Shown here one piece after another: positions 44,008-54,030 of a stretch of 64,000 nt of DNA. The translations under genes were made by a program, and so were the position numbers. Position 1 is the stretch's first letter, and every line of letters begins with the position of its first letter. The notes under the pieces were generated by a model. It made no database searches. It was not told the origin of the DNA and worked only from the letters and a program-made list of their open reading frames with translations. Origin of the DNA: CAZYQW01 sp964649825 (GTDB lineage Bacteria > Planctomycetota > B15-G4 > JADJEK01); contig CAZYQW010000108.1 in the NCBI GenBank assembly GCA_964649825.1, forward strand, positions 1-64,000, read 5' to 3'.

Positions 44008-45144
44008 ATGAGCACGCGACACGCAAACGGCGCGGTCCTGCGACACGTCTTCGTCGCCGTGGCGGCGATGTCCTGGTGGGCCTGCGCGAGCGAACCGGAT
44101 GCGATCGATCCGACGGTTCGCCCCGGTCCTGAGGTGGCGAGTCTCCTCTCCACCCTCCCCGTGAGCGAGCAGTCGCATCCGCCGCGCCGGCTGCAGCTCG
44201 CGTCGACCGCCACGGTCGAGGTCGCGGCCGTCCACGGCGACACGCTCTTCATGATCGACTCGACGCCGACGCTCCATGCGATCGATCTCGGGTCGGGTGC
44301 GTACCGATGGCAGCGCGACCTGGATCGCCGTCCCAACCGTCCGATCGTCGTGGATGACGCGCTGATCGCGGTCCTGTCGCAGGACCACGTTGCCGTCTTC
44401 GAGCGGGGAAACGGACGCCCGATCGTCGGAGCGGAACTCCGCGACGTCGTCACGTCCGATGGGGCGCTGACTTCGAGCTCGCTCTACTTCGGTCACCGGG
44501 GCGACGGCGACGGGCTGCGCGCGATGGTCGTGCTGGACGCTCGTCCCGGCTGGTCGTGCGCGACGGGCGCGTCGATTCGCGCCGCTCCGGTCCTCTGCGG
44601 TCGCTTCGGGGAGCGGTGCGTCGTGGTCGCGACCGACGACGGACGCATCATCGCGGTCCCCGCGCTCGACGCGGACTACGACGTCCCGCCGCGTCCGCTC
44701 TGGACGGCGACGATCAAGGTGCAGGACGCGGCTCTCCTCGGCACGACCGACGCCGTGTTCGTGCACGGGCCGGAGGCGGGGGTCGTTCGCCTCGACGCGG
44801 CGACGGGCGCCGTCGCCTGGTCGGCGCCGTCGCTCTCGGGCCGCCGTGACGGCGGGCTTTCCCGGGCGCCCGACACCGTCTTCGTCTCGGTCGGCGGCCG
44901 CGTGGCCGCCGTGGACGAGCAGTCCGGCCGCGTTCGGTATCGTGCCGATGCAGAACGCTTCGTCACGCGGATCGGCGCGTTCGACTACCTCGCCACCGGT
45001 GGAGGCATCGTCGCGGTCGCCGCGCAGGACGGCGCGGTCGAGGGCGAGGTTCGCGACTCTCGGTTCCGGTTCGTGCCGGCCGACGTGGACGGCCAGGGAC
45101 GACTCGTGCTCCTCGGCCCGTCGCGGATGTACCAGCTCCACTGA
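44008..45144 (+). CDS. PQQ-like beta-propeller lipoprotein
   Basis: The 378-residue product has an N-terminal hydrophobic segment ending in a probable lipidated Cys26 (SWWAC). It is followed by about six PQQ/BamB-like blades, such as LHAIDLGSGAYRWQRDL, VVRLDAATGAVAWSAP and VAAVDEQSGRVRY. Such propellers bind partners or act as scaffolds; enzyme activity with PQQ is not predicted. The start ATG 44008 follows GGGGAG. The next gene is hcp, but a 168-bp gap separates them. Confidence 0.78.
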   Translation: MSTRHANGAVLRHVFVAVAAMSWWACASEPDAIDPTVRPGPEVASLLSTLPVSEQSHPPRRLQLASTATVEVAAVHGDTLFMIDSTPTLHAIDLGSGAYRWQRDLDRRPNRPIVVDDALIAVLSQDHVAVFERGNGRPIVGAELRDVVTSDGALTSSSLYFGHRGDGDGLRAMVVLDARPGWSCATGASIRAAPVLCGRFGERCVVVATDDGRIIAVPALDADYDVPPRPLWTATIKVQDAALLGTTDAVFVHGPEAGVVRLDAATGAVAWSAPSLSGRRDGGLSRAPDTVFVSVGGRVAAVDEQSGRVRYRADAERFVTRIGAFDYLATGGGIVAVAAQDGAVEGEVRDSRFRFVPADVDGQGRLVLLGPSRMYQLH

Positions 45145-45176
45145 TCGCCCCCCCGGGGCCCGGCGCGCGATCGATC

Positions 45177-45190
45177 GATTCCCGGGAATC
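45177..45190. promoter_or_regulatory. Perfect 14-bp palindrome upstream of hcp
   Basis: GATTCCCGGGAATC is its own reverse complement and lies about 125 bases before the hcp start, in the gap after the propeller gene. It could be an operator or part of a terminator for the upstream gene. Confidence 0.35.
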
Positions 45191-45312
45191 CCCGCAACCG
45201 CATCGGCCCGCCTCCGAAACTCAGGGTGTCGAGGCCAAGGCCACGGCGCTCACGAAGAAGGGCCACGAAGGCTCGTCCAGAGCGAACCTTACGCGAGACA
45301 CGAGGTAAAGAA

Positions 45313-45798
45313 ATGCCTGCATTCTTGAAGCTCGGTGACATCCAGGGCGAGGCGACCGACCAGGACCACAATGGTTGGATCCTGCTCGACTCCATGTCTT
45401 CGCCGATCTACCGGTCGATCCCGGAGGGGGCGAAGGACCAGCAGCGCGCACGCGGAGACACGACGCTCGGCGACATCGAGATCGTCCGCCAGATGGACAA
45501 GTCGACTCCGAAGCTCGCGGAGGCGTGCGCGAACGGGACCTTCTATCCCGAGGTCGAGGTGCACTTCTGCGTCACGGTCGGCAACAAGCAGCAGCCGTAC
45601 CTGAAGTACAAGATGAGCAACGTCATCGTGACGAGCTACGGCTTCCACGGCGTCGCCAACGGCGATCCGATCCCGTCCGAGACGGTGACGTTCGGCTTCA
45701 CCGACGTCGAGTGGACGTACGTGGTCATCAATCCGGACAATGGGCAGCCGACCGGCAACGTCGCCGGACGCTACAACCCGGCGCAGGGACACGCCTGA
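45313..45798 (+). CDS. hcp: T6SS inner-tube protein Hcp
   Basis: The 161-residue product is a full-length Hcp. It starts with a compact beta strand (MPAFLKLGDIQGEAT) and has IEIVRQMDKSTPKLAEAC and ITSYGFHGV-like segments (VTSYGFHGVANGDPIPSETV), ending TYVVINPDNG. Hexameric rings stack into the T6SS inner tube and carry effectors. ATG 45313 follows GAGGTAAAG. A hairpin follows the stop, which may limit read-through to tagF. Confidence 0.92.
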   Translation: MPAFLKLGDIQGEATDQDHNGWILLDSMSSPIYRSIPEGAKDQQRARGDTTLGDIEIVRQMDKSTPKLAEACANGTFYPEVEVHFCVTVGNKQQPYLKYKMSNVIVTSYGFHGVANGDPIPSETVTFGFTDVEWTYVVINPDNGQPTGNVAGRYNPAQGHA

Positions 45799-45832
45799 TC
45801 GTCCGGGGCGAAACCGGAGTCGAGCGCCGGGG

Positions 45833-45856
45833 TCTTGGAAGCGCATGCTTCCGAGA
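45833..45856 (+). terminator. Hairpin after hcp
   Basis: Arms TCTTGGAAGC (45833-45842) and GCTTCCGAGA (45847-45856) pair over ten positions with one G-U type pair around a GCAT loop, 34 bases after the hcp stop. No T run follows directly, so it may be an attenuator or transcript-stability element rather than a full terminator. Confidence 0.5.
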
Positions 45857-45921
45857 CTTCCGGCGTTGAGGCGTTTTCGGATCGACCCATGTCAGGCGCC
45901 GCGGCCTGAATCGGCACCACG

Positions 45922-46881
45922 ATGTTGCTCACGAGTCGCAAAGAGGTCTCGCTCTTCGGCAAGCTGCCGTTCTACGAGGACTACCTCCGTCACCGCTGCT
46001 TCAACGGCAACGCCGGCGCGTACCGCGAGTGGTTGGAGGAGGGGTTCGCGACCGCGGCGCGCGACGACGCCGAGCCGTCGGAGCTGGGGTATCCGCGCCG
46101 GCTCATGTTCTTCCCCGAGGATCGCCGGTCCGCGGTCGTGGCGTCCCTCAAGGACAGTTGCGACAAGGATGGCGTGCGCCCGTTTCCGTTCACGTCCTAT
46201 GTCTCGTGTCGAGCGAAGGGAGTGCCGCCCTCGCCGGCCGCGCAGGTGGTCGAGCTGCGACCGACCTGGGACGCGACGGATCGACTTACCGAGCGCGTGG
46301 AAGCAATGCATCACGTCGAGGCGTTCCTGTCGTTCGCCCGCGACCTGCAGCCGCTGAAACAGAAGGGCTCCGACCTCCCTGCGTCTCGTCCGACGCTGCG
46401 CGAGTTCGCGAAGGCGCACGCCTTCGCCGCCGAGGCCGCGGGGGAGGCGATCGACGCGTTCGGCGAGCTCCTGTGGCGGCTCAAGAAGTCGGTCGAGGCC
46501 GCGTTCGCTCCCGGCGTCCCGCTCGGAGTTCGTCCCGCCGTCCGCGTGCCGATCCTGGACCGCTGCTCCACGACGCTTCAAGCCTGGGTCTGGCTGAAGC
46601 TCCTCGAAGGCTCCGGCCTGATCGCCGCGGATCGCCGCGAGCCGGTCACGTTCGCGTTTCCGGCCGAAGGGCACGTCGGAGACCTCTGGATCATCGCGCG
46701 CCCGCCGCGGCCGCGCGACTACGGCGTGCTCTGCCTCCGTCCACGTGGATTCCTTTCCTACGAACCCGACGGCGACCCCGCCCGGAACCGCGACGGCTTC
46801 AACGGGTTCCGCGAGCGTATGGAGGAGTTCCTCTTCGCGCGCGAGAGCCGGTTCGAGGCGCTCGCGGAGTTCCGGTTGTAG
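45922..46881 (+). CDS. tagF: T6SS post-translational repressor-like protein TagF
   Basis: The 319-residue product starts with the TagF signature FGKLPFYEDYLRH and has RRLMFFPEDRRSAVVASLKD and VRPFPFTSYVS further on. In other bacteria TagF holds T6SS assembly in check through the Fha/threonine-phosphorylation pathway. It lies between hcp and the convergent tssM, whose stop is only 8 bases from its own stop. The usual PppA partner is not adjacent. Confidence 0.8.
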   Translation: MLLTSRKEVSLFGKLPFYEDYLRHRCFNGNAGAYREWLEEGFATAARDDAEPSELGYPRRLMFFPEDRRSAVVASLKDSCDKDGVRPFPFTSYVSCRAKGVPPSPAAQVVELRPTWDATDRLTERVEAMHHVEAFLSFARDLQPLKQKGSDLPASRPTLREFAKAHAFAAEAAGEAIDAFGELLWRLKKSVEAAFAPGVPLGVRPAVRVPILDRCSTTLQAWVWLKLLEGSGLIAADRREPVTFAFPAEGHVGDLWIIARPPRPRDYGVLCLRPRGFLSYEPDGDPARNRDGFNGFRERMEEFLFARESRFEALAEFRL

Positions 46882-46888
46882 GAGCGCC

Positions 46889-49800
46889 TCAGCGCGTCCA
46901 ACGCGGGATGCCGTCACGGTTGTGGTGTCGGTGCTTGCCGGGGTACAAGGAGTCGCCGAAGTGGACCTCGAGAATGACGCGGCCGCGCGTTCCGTCGGTG
47001 TGCGTGGCGTCGAGGTAGAGCCTCGACACTCGCTCATCCTGAGTCGGGATCGGATTGGTGCGCGCCAATCGGAGGAGGACGAACGGGCCGGCCTCGAGCG
47101 CCACCCTGTCGATCGTGACCTTGTTCTCCGGGACCGCATCGAACCGAACGCGGGCATCGGGTTCGTAGCTCCACGTGATGTCGACCTGCTTCTGAGTCCG
47201 CAGCACCACGATCCTCTCCTTCCGCGGACCGAGCTGTGTGTCGATGAAGCTGCAGTAGCCGGTCAGGTTGGACGGATCGGCGTCGTCTCGGACCGCGGTG
47301 ACCTTGAACGTGATCGGCTTGATGCCGGACGTATCCACGCTATGCCCCACCGGGCTGTACCTCAGAAACGCGCGCAGGTCGTGAACGAAGAGCAAGTACT
47401 CCTGCACGGATCTCGGCACGTACCGGTCGATCTCGGCGTCGGGCGTGTTCTCGCGCCGTGACCGGAGCAACCTCGCTTCGAGGTCGCCGAAGTCGCGCAC
47501 GTACCGCGCCAGCCATCCATTGAGCTCGGGCACGGGAAGGTCGCTCGCGGCCTGCCAGGCGAGGGGGAAGCGACCCTGTCCAACTTCCGCGAGCTCGTTC
47601 CACTTCGCCGCGTACCCAGCCCACCACCCCTTCTTCTCCCGCTCTTCGTCCTCCAAGCGAAGTTCGTACGCCCGGCCGAGGGTGAAGATGAAGTCGTCGT
47701 AGAGAGGAACCTTTCCGCCGGTCCTTGCGCGGATCGTTGCTGCATCTTTCGTGAACGCATCGAGGATCTCTTGGAGGTGCTTCGATGCGACGTCGTCCGC
47801 GCCGATCGCCTCGAAGTATGCGCCAAGGCGCTCCGGCAAGGCTCCTCGGATTGGGTGGGAGTCGGAAAGCGTGCGCGCCGTGTCGTGTCCTCGGTCGACG
47901 GCCACTCCTTGTTTGCGGGCGAGATCGAGGAGGGGCCAGGACGAGTCATATTGAACGGAGTCGATCCAGGTATTCAGGTACTCGACAAGTTGGCTCGTCG
48001 CGTCCCGGGGAAACGTCTGCTTGGCGCGAGTGCGATACTCGTTCCAGTCCGGCGAATCGTTGACGATCCGCATCGCTTCCTCGAGAGGCTGCGGGTACGT
48101 ATCGTTCCAGTACTCGCTCCAATCCTTCAAGTACGCCACGGCGCGGTCCAACGCCCGGGACTGCAGCCGTTCCCGGGTCAGGTCGAGAGGCTCCACTTCT
48201 CCAGGGTTCGGCCACCACTCGTGCGCGACCTGGAACTGGGACCTCAGCAACTCCGCCGGCGCACCTTTCGAGACACGAGGGGGGACCTGGACTACGGCCG
48301 CGCCGTTCACGATCGCGAAGCGAAGCGGATGGAGTCGTGGGCTTCCTTTGGGCGAGCAGTCGTCGAGATAGTCGGGGTTGGCGAGAAGGTCGAGCATCGC
48401 GTTGGCGTCGCGATCGAGGATCTTTTGCGCCGCCACCGCCGCAATCGCGAGCTCGTTCGTCGTCGACGCATCTCCCGCGGGTGCGTCTTGCAGATCCGTG
48501 ACTGTCCTGATCCGTGACGGTTGCTCGAGCTCCTTCAAACGTGTCTTCGCGGCGTTGACCTGCTTCCCGATCGCTTCGACTTCCGGCCCGAACTCGATCG
48601 TGTAGCGTGCCGAGTTGGTCCCGATTCCCGCGACCGGGGTCATCGTGAGCACCGCGTTTGGATTCGTAGTCTTCGTTTCGCCAAAGAGACCCGTGCAGTC
48701 GCGCTCCAGCTCCCGCCGGAGGGCCGCGAGCTCGTCCGTTCGAGCCTCCAATGGCGTGAAAAGTCCGGCGCCGGCCGGCGTTCCCAACGGAACGCGGACG
48801 TGCTTCTCCCACTCGTCGAAATAGGTCTCGAGGGCGTCCGTCCACCACTCGTGCGGGAACGAGATCGGGCTGCCGAACTCGGTCCTGATGAGCGCCTTGA
48901 TCCGATCGAGGGAACCGCGAAGCGTCGTCTCTCGTTCCCGCCAGTCGGTGACGATCTGATCCCAACGATCGGGGTTCCGTCCCTCCATGGCGATCAAGCC
49001 GACGTCCCCCTTCAGGGCGTTCAGGGCGTCGCGAGTCTCGTGGGCCAACACGACGACCCGAGCGAGATACCACGCGGCCGCGATCGGCTCCGCGTCGATC
49101 TGGTGCGGCTCGGGAAGCTCCCACCCGTCCTTTCCAGTGAGTGGCGTTCGCCACGCTTCGGCCACCGCGTTCAGCGCCTGCGTGAGGGACGCCAGCCGGC
49201 TCGACGTGAAGATAGTGGCGAGACGGCTCCCGTCCCAGAACTCGGACGCACCGAGGCGGCGCTCGAGGTCGGCGACGTCGAAGTAGGCGGACTCGATTCG
49301 AGGCAGCAGAGTCGCGAGATCACCTTCTCTGGCAGCGCCGCTGGCGTCCTCGACGTCCGAACACTCGGAGATGACGTCGAGGAACTCCTGGACGCGCAGT
49401 TGTTTCTGCTCGTCCGGCAATGTCGCGTGCTTGTAGTGGATCAGGGCCTCGGTCACCTCGCGCACCTGCTTCGAGTCGAGACGTCGCGATCTCGACTCCG
49501 GGATGATTTGGTGGAGATCCTCGAAGGTCGTGTTCGCGAGCTTGTTGCGGACGGCCTTCTCGACGGGTCGCAGGACGTGATGGAGGTATGTCGCGCGGTA
49601 GGCGCGCGCGGCGGCCCGAACCCATCCGTTCACCTCCTGGTCGGCGACCGGCACGAGCCAGGACATGATGCCGGGCGGGGCGAAGCGACCGCCGAACGTC
49701 ACCTCGAACAAGTAGCCGGACCCGCGACGTCCGGTGTCGCCGATCGGCAGCGGCCGAAAGCGATCGTCGTCCGGATGCGATGCATGGGCGACGTCGTAGA

Positions 49801-51346
49801 GCAGTGCGGCGCGGGAGTGGAGGTCCTGGGACGGCTCGCCCCCGTTCTGATCGCCGACGTCCCAGGCTTTCGCGGCCTTGTCCGTCGACAGCCCCCACCC
49901 GCGCAACATCGCCTCGATCCGCTCGGTCGGCTCGATCACGTTCCGCGTCAGCCGCTGGAACAGCAGCCCGACCCCGGCCGCCGCGAGCACGAACGCGGCG
50001 GCGGCCAGGCCGAACCCGACCCGCCGCGTGCGCCGGACGCGTTTGTCGCGGGCGCGGGTCGGGAAGATCAGACCCTGCTCGGGGAAGCACTTCTCGACGT
50101 AGAAGTCGTCGACGAAGATCGCGCGTTCCTGGACCCCGAACAGGCTCTGCAGGTCGTCCTCGTTCGGTTCCTGTCCCAGATCCTTCAGGATCTCGGACGC
50201 GATCTTGCCGATCGGCGTACCCTCCTGGACTCCGCAGGTCAGGAAGAAGCCGCGAAAGAAGAGGCGATCGAGGATCTCGCCCTTCGGGAACAAGTCGCGC
50301 AGATAGACGGCGAGTGGGGCGCGCAGCGCGGCGAACCCGGCGGGGAAGCCGTACAGGCGGTCGATCTTCTCGTTCGAGCCCTGGATTCGGGGATCCTCCA
50401 GGACGCGCAGCCGCCAGTGCCGCAGCCGGTCCGTCAGCTCCTCGAACACGTGCTCGAGCTGCTCCTCCGAGAACGGCGCGCTCCGCTCGTCCTTCGGACG
50501 GGACCACCCGCAGATCTGCGTCTTGTCGTCGAGCGTCGAGAAGAAGTCGGAGAAGCCGGCGATCTTGTCCGCCTTCGTGATGAGCACGTAGACGGGGAAC
50601 TGCACCTGCAGCCCGCGCTCCAGGTCGACGAGCGCGCGTCGCAGCGTCTTGGCCTTGTTCAGCAGGTCGTCGGGCGAGTCCTTCAGCAGCGACGTGCAGG
50701 GAATCGTGACGATCACGCCGTTGACCGGGCAGGTGGGACGGAAGCGACGCAGGAGTCCGAGGAACTCGAGCCACTCCTGGGTGTCGCCCTCCTCCTTCTG
50801 GAACTGGAGGCGGCCCGCCGTGTCGAGCAAGATCGCCTGGTCGGTGAACCACCAGTCGCAGTTGCGCGTGCCGGCCGGCCCCGAGATGGCGTGCGTGCCG
50901 AGCGGGAACTCGAGGCGCTTCGACTTCTTGAGCGTCGTGCTCTTCCCGGACTGCGGCTCGCCGATCAGCATGTAGAACGGCAGCGACTCGCGGGAGATGT
51001 CGTGATCGCGCAGCTCGGACGTCGCGGCGTTCCAGTCCTTGCGGAGTTGCTGGACGCCCTCCGTCTTCATCAACGCGTCGTCGAACTTCCGGTCCATGCG
51101 CTGCGAACGCCGGCGCACCGCGACGTTGATGAGCACGAACAGCAGGATCACGAAGAGCACGACGGCCGCCACCCAGAGCGTGAGGCCGAGGTAGCGTTGC
51201 CCGTAGTAGAACCCGGCGGCGGCGGCGGCGATCACGAGCCCGATCACCACGAGCCGCCGCTGCGTCGGACCCAGGCGGTGGAAGAAGCCGAGGAAGCGCT
51301 GGACGTAGTAGTAGATCCAGCGAAAGAACGAATAGATCGACGACAT
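46889..51346 (-). CDS. tssM: T6SS membrane-complex protein TssM (IcmF)
   Basis: The 1,485-residue product has two N-terminal membrane segments (about 32-48 and 53-75). A cytoplasmic GTPase-like domain has the Walker A motif GEPQSGKST (129-137) and LLDTAG. A third membrane segment lies near 450 (VGFGLAAAAFVLAAAGVGLLF). The large periplasmic region extends to the C-terminus. It bridges TssL and TssJ across the envelope. It is longer than the usual 1,100-1,200 residues. ATG 51346 follows GGAGGGG. It is the last gene of the minus-strand tssJ-K-L-M operon. Confidence 0.93.
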   Translation of the reverse strand: MSSIYSFFRWIYYYVQRFLGFFHRLGPTQRRLVVIGLVIAAAAAGFYYGQRYLGLTLWVAAVVLFVILLFVLINVAVRRRSQRMDRKFDDALMKTEGVQQLRKDWNAATSELRDHDISRESLPFYMLIGEPQSGKSTTLKKSKRLEFPLGTHAISGPAGTRNCDWWFTDQAILLDTAGRLQFQKEEGDTQEWLEFLGLLRRFRPTCPVNGVIVTIPCTSLLKDSPDDLLNKAKTLRRALVDLERGLQVQFPVYVLITKADKIAGFSDFFSTLDDKTQICGWSRPKDERSAPFSEEQLEHVFEELTDRLRHWRLRVLEDPRIQGSNEKIDRLYGFPAGFAALRAPLAVYLRDLFPKGEILDRLFFRGFFLTCGVQEGTPIGKIASEILKDLGQEPNEDDLQSLFGVQERAIFVDDFYVEKCFPEQGLIFPTRARDKRVRRTRRVGFGLAAAAFVLAAAGVGLLFQRLTRNVIEPTERIEAMLRGWGLSTDKAAKAWDVGDQNGGEPSQDLHSRAALLYDVAHASHPDDDRFRPLPIGDTGRRGSGYLFEVTFGGRFAPPGIMSWLVPVADQEVNGWVRAAARAYRATYLHHVLRPVEKAVRNKLANTTFEDLHQIIPESRSRRLDSKQVREVTEALIHYKHATLPDEQKQLRVQEFLDVISECSDVEDASGAAREGDLATLLPRIESAYFDVADLERRLGASEFWDGSRLATIFTSSRLASLTQALNAVAEAWRTPLTGKDGWELPEPHQIDAEPIAAAWYLARVVVLAHETRDALNALKGDVGLIAMEGRNPDRWDQIVTDWRERETTLRGSLDRIKALIRTEFGSPISFPHEWWTDALETYFDEWEKHVRVPLGTPAGAGLFTPLEARTDELAALRRELERDCTGLFGETKTTNPNAVLTMTPVAGIGTNSARYTIEFGPEVEAIGKQVNAAKTRLKELEQPSRIRTVTDLQDAPAGDASTTNELAIAAVAAQKILDRDANAMLDLLANPDYLDDCSPKGSPRLHPLRFAIVNGAAVVQVPPRVSKGAPAELLRSQFQVAHEWWPNPGEVEPLDLTRERLQSRALDRAVAYLKDWSEYWNDTYPQPLEEAMRIVNDSPDWNEYRTRAKQTFPRDATSQLVEYLNTWIDSVQYDSSWPLLDLARKQGVAVDRGHDTARTLSDSHPIRGALPERLGAYFEAIGADDVASKHLQEILDAFTKDAATIRARTGGKVPLYDDFIFTLGRAYELRLEDEEREKKGWWAGYAAKWNELAEVGQGRFPLAWQAASDLPVPELNGWLARYVRDFGDLEARLLRSRRENTPDAEIDRYVPRSVQEYLLFVHDLRAFLRYSPVGHSVDTSGIKPITFKVTAVRDDADPSNLTGYCSFIDTQLGPRKERIVVLRTQKQVDITWSYEPDARVRFDAVPENKVTIDRVALEAGPFVLLRLARTNPIPTQDERVSRLYLDATHTDGTRGRVILEVHFGDSLYPGKHRHHNRDGIPRWTR

Positions 51347-51398
51347 GTTCCCCTCCTGGAGCTCCAGGGCTCCTAGAGATCGGTCTTCATTTGCCGCG

Positions 51399-52103
51399 TC
51401 AACGGGACTCGTCCATCGGCAGCGATTCGTACTTCTCTGCGATGCGGGCGGCGGCCTCGGTCGAGTCGCGGATCTTGGTTCGATACACCCACCACGAGGC
51501 TCCCCAGAAGATCAGCAGCACCCCCACGAAGCAGGCGGTCAGCCGGAGGGCCCGGACGATGGGCAGGGTCGGCATCGCGGTCTTCTCGGTCTGGCCGTAC
51601 GCCTGATCGGTCAACCGCTCGCCCCGCTCGCGCGGGACGCTCTCGAGTCGGAAGAAGAGGTCGCTCCGGGTCTTCCTCAGCACGTCCGGGCGATCGACGA
51701 GGTCGCCCTTGAAGCCGATCGCGAGGCACGTGTAGAGGATCTCGACCAGATCGTGGTTGGCGTAGTAGGAAGGGTCCTCGACGAGATCGAAGAAGCGCTC
51801 GCCCCCGACCGCCGTCCCCTCGAGCTCGACCTCGAGGAGGTTCCACCGCGACGCCTCCTTCCACCCCGACGTCTTGATGATCCCGTCCGCGGTGACGATC
51901 AACGGATAGCGCGCCTTCTTCCACAGGTCGTAGACGCTGCCGCCGATCTGGCCGGCCTTCACGTCGATCTCGTGGAGGAGCTTCAGGATCCGCTCCCGCA
52001 CCCACTCGGCGGTCACGTCGACCCGCAGCGCGTTGCGTCGGATCGTCGTGAGGAAGAGGAAGAAGTCCTCGCACAGGACCGGAAGCCTCGGCGGGGTTCG
52101 CAT
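51399..52103 (-). CDS. tssL: T6SS membrane-complex protein TssL (DotU)
   Basis: The 234-residue product has a cytoplasmic helical domain (CEDFFLFLTTIRRNA, YYANHDLVEILYTCLAIGFKG) and one C-terminal membrane segment (TACFVGVLLIFWGASWWVY, about 189-207). This is the layout of DotU/TssL without a peptidoglycan-binding extension. It forms the inner-membrane part of the complex with TssM. ATG 52103 follows AAAGGG and is only 3 bases past the tssK stop. Confidence 0.92.
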   Translation of the reverse strand: MRTPPRLPVLCEDFFLFLTTIRRNALRVDVTAEWVRERILKLLHEIDVKAGQIGGSVYDLWKKARYPLIVTADGIIKTSGWKEASRWNLLEVELEGTAVGGERFFDLVEDPSYYANHDLVEILYTCLAIGFKGDLVDRPDVLRKTRSDLFFRLESVPRERGERLTDQAYGQTEKTAMPTLPIVRALRLTACFVGVLLIFWGASWWVYRTKIRDSTEAAARIAEKYESLPMDESR

Positions 52104-52106
52104 CGG

Positions 52107-53501
52107 TCAGGCCCTTTCGTTCAGGCCGGCAACGAGAGAGAACGAGAGGTCGTCGAGCGGCTTGTCGGCGAAGCAGAGAGTGATCGTCTCGGTGCGACGG
52201 AGCTCGCTCCATCGGTCCGCCGACGACTGTTCCTCATCGAGCAGCAGGTAGCAGGTGTCGTCGAGCGGAGGCAGCGAGTCCGGCGTCGACTCCAGGGACG
52301 AGAGCTTGATCCCCGGGATCACCGTCTCGAGCACGCGCACCATGTCGTGGGTGGCGGCGAGCTTGACGTTGCCTCGAGCCCGTTTCAGGACCTGCTCCTT
52401 CGTGCGGTCACGCGACCGCGAGAAGTCGATCCCCAGGTAGAGCGACCACTTGGGCTCGAGCCACTCCTTGGGCAGGTCGGCGTGCAGGTGTCCGACCTTC
52501 GCCGGGTCCGGCTCGAACGGGCGCGAGTCCCAGGTCGTCGACCAGACCGCGTGAAGGAGGCGCCGGACGTGGTCGCAGACCGAGTGGAAGCACTCGCCGA
52601 GGTCCTCGTGCTCGTACAACCGGATCGGCGGGCACGCCCGTTCCGACGCGAAGATCGCGAGGCTGCCGGCGAGGTGGCAGAGGTGCAGGTACGCTTGGTA
52701 CGGGTGCACGCCTTCGGCGAGACACGCCTGCTCGAGCGTGGCCACGTGCGCGTTCGTCGTGTGAAGCCGAAGGAGCGCGTCGGCGCCCTTCCTCATCGCC
52801 CACGTCACCATGCGTCGTGAGATGTCGCGCGCGAGCGCGTCGTTGGTCGATCGCAGCTCGTCGCAGATCTCCTTCAGCCGCCCGAGCAACGGCTCGTGGC
52901 CCTGCACGCGCAGCAAGGCGGGGATGAACCGAGGCGACAGGGTCGGCTCGGGGTTCGCCGCGCTGGTGCGGACGATCTGCGCCACCTTCACGAAGTCGTA
53001 GCCGCCCTTCGACTCGTCGCCGAGGAAGATGCGCGTGTTCAGGAGCCGGCGCAGCACTTCCTCCGGGCGTTGGCCGGTGTTCTCGTCCGGCACGCGGATC
53101 CGGCCTCGATCGTTGTCCAGCACGTAGGGTCGATTCGGATGCTCGGGCGACGCGAGCGCGCCGCGGTTCGGGTCGTGGAGCGGCACGCCGACGAAGACGT
53201 CCACCTTTCCTCGCCCCAGCTCGAGTTCCTTCTCGAACGTACGCGCCTCCACGATCGCCGTGTCGGGGATGCGGACTCGAGTCCCGCCCCGGCAGATCAA
53301 GTCGGCGGACAGGATGCGGAATTGGTGGTTCTTGAGGGATCCGCAGTCGACGTCGAGGTCGATCACTCCCCAGTGATACGGCCCGGCACGGCGGTCGACG
53401 TCGCTGATGCGGAACTCGAGGTAACGAGAGAACGCCTGCATATGCTGCGGGCGGAGGAACATCCCCTCGTACCAATGAACGGCGGACTCGGGCAGGTTCA
53501 T
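52107..53501 (-). CDS. tssK: T6SS baseplate protein TssK
   Basis: The 464-residue product has the TssK opening VHWYEGMFLRPQHMQAF and matches the usual length. The C-terminal domain (about 310-464) contains FSRSRDRT and NVKLAATHDMVRVLETVIPG. TssK trimers connect the baseplate to the TssJLM membrane complex. ATG 53501 follows GGATCG; a TTG six codons upstream is an alternative. The gene lies 14 bases after tssJ. Confidence 0.92.
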   Translation of the reverse strand: MNLPESAVHWYEGMFLRPQHMQAFSRYLEFRISDVDRRAGPYHWGVIDLDVDCGSLKNHQFRILSADLICRGGTRVRIPDTAIVEARTFEKELELGRGKVDVFVGVPLHDPNRGALASPEHPNRPYVLDNDRGRIRVPDENTGQRPEEVLRRLLNTRIFLGDESKGGYDFVKVAQIVRTSAANPEPTLSPRFIPALLRVQGHEPLLGRLKEICDELRSTNDALARDISRRMVTWAMRKGADALLRLHTTNAHVATLEQACLAEGVHPYQAYLHLCHLAGSLAIFASERACPPIRLYEHEDLGECFHSVCDHVRRLLHAVWSTTWDSRPFEPDPAKVGHLHADLPKEWLEPKWSLYLGIDFSRSRDRTKEQVLKRARGNVKLAATHDMVRVLETVIPGIKLSSLESTPDSLPPLDDTCYLLLDEEQSSADRWSELRRTETITLCFADKPLDDLSFSLVAGLNERA

Positions 53502-53515
53502 GCTTCGATCCGTGA

Positions 53516-54030
53516 TCAATGACTGCGCGGCACGATGGAGCTTTGCTTGACGTCGATGATCATCTTGCGGTTTCGTTCGAGGGCCTCCGGCGTGATGAAG
53601 AGCCTGCGACTCTCCTCGGATGTCTCCGTCGCGTCATAGTTGGCGAAGATGACGACCCCGTGGAAGCCGTCGTCCTCGGGACAGGTATGCTCGAGCTCGA
53701 GGGGGCCGCGCTCGGCCCGCGCGACGTTGTCGACGATGTCGGCCACGTCGCCGTCGACGATCTGATACGTGCGGACCTTGGCGGAATCGCTGATCACGTC
53801 GTCTCGCTCATGTCCGCTGAACCACGCGTCCGCGCTCATGCTCTTGATCGCGTCGTTGTTGTAGTACTTGTCGCCGAGCGGAATGACGTCGACGAGCAGG
53901 GCGTTTCCCCCCTTGATCGCCCGTCGTTGTGCGTCGTTCAGGCTGGGGTCGATCTCGACGTCGACGTAGGTGCGGCAGGCGGTCAGCGCGGCGGCGGCGA
54001 CGACGGACACAATCAATGCGCAACGCTTCA
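53516..54030 (-). CDS. tssJ: T6SS outer-membrane lipoprotein, TssJ-like
   Basis: The 171-residue product has a lipobox ending at Cys19 (AALTAC) and a short beta-rich mature domain with a LLVDVIPLGDKYYNN segment. It lacks a strong TssJ sequence signature by eye, but its size, lipidation and place at the head of tssK-L-M make TssJ the best call. TssJ anchors TssM in the outer membrane. ATG 54030 follows GAGGAA. Confidence 0.62.

Noticed and set aside
48521..51376. Plus-strand open frame opposite tssM
   Set aside because: No domain and typical antisense composition; TssM motifs are on the minus strand.
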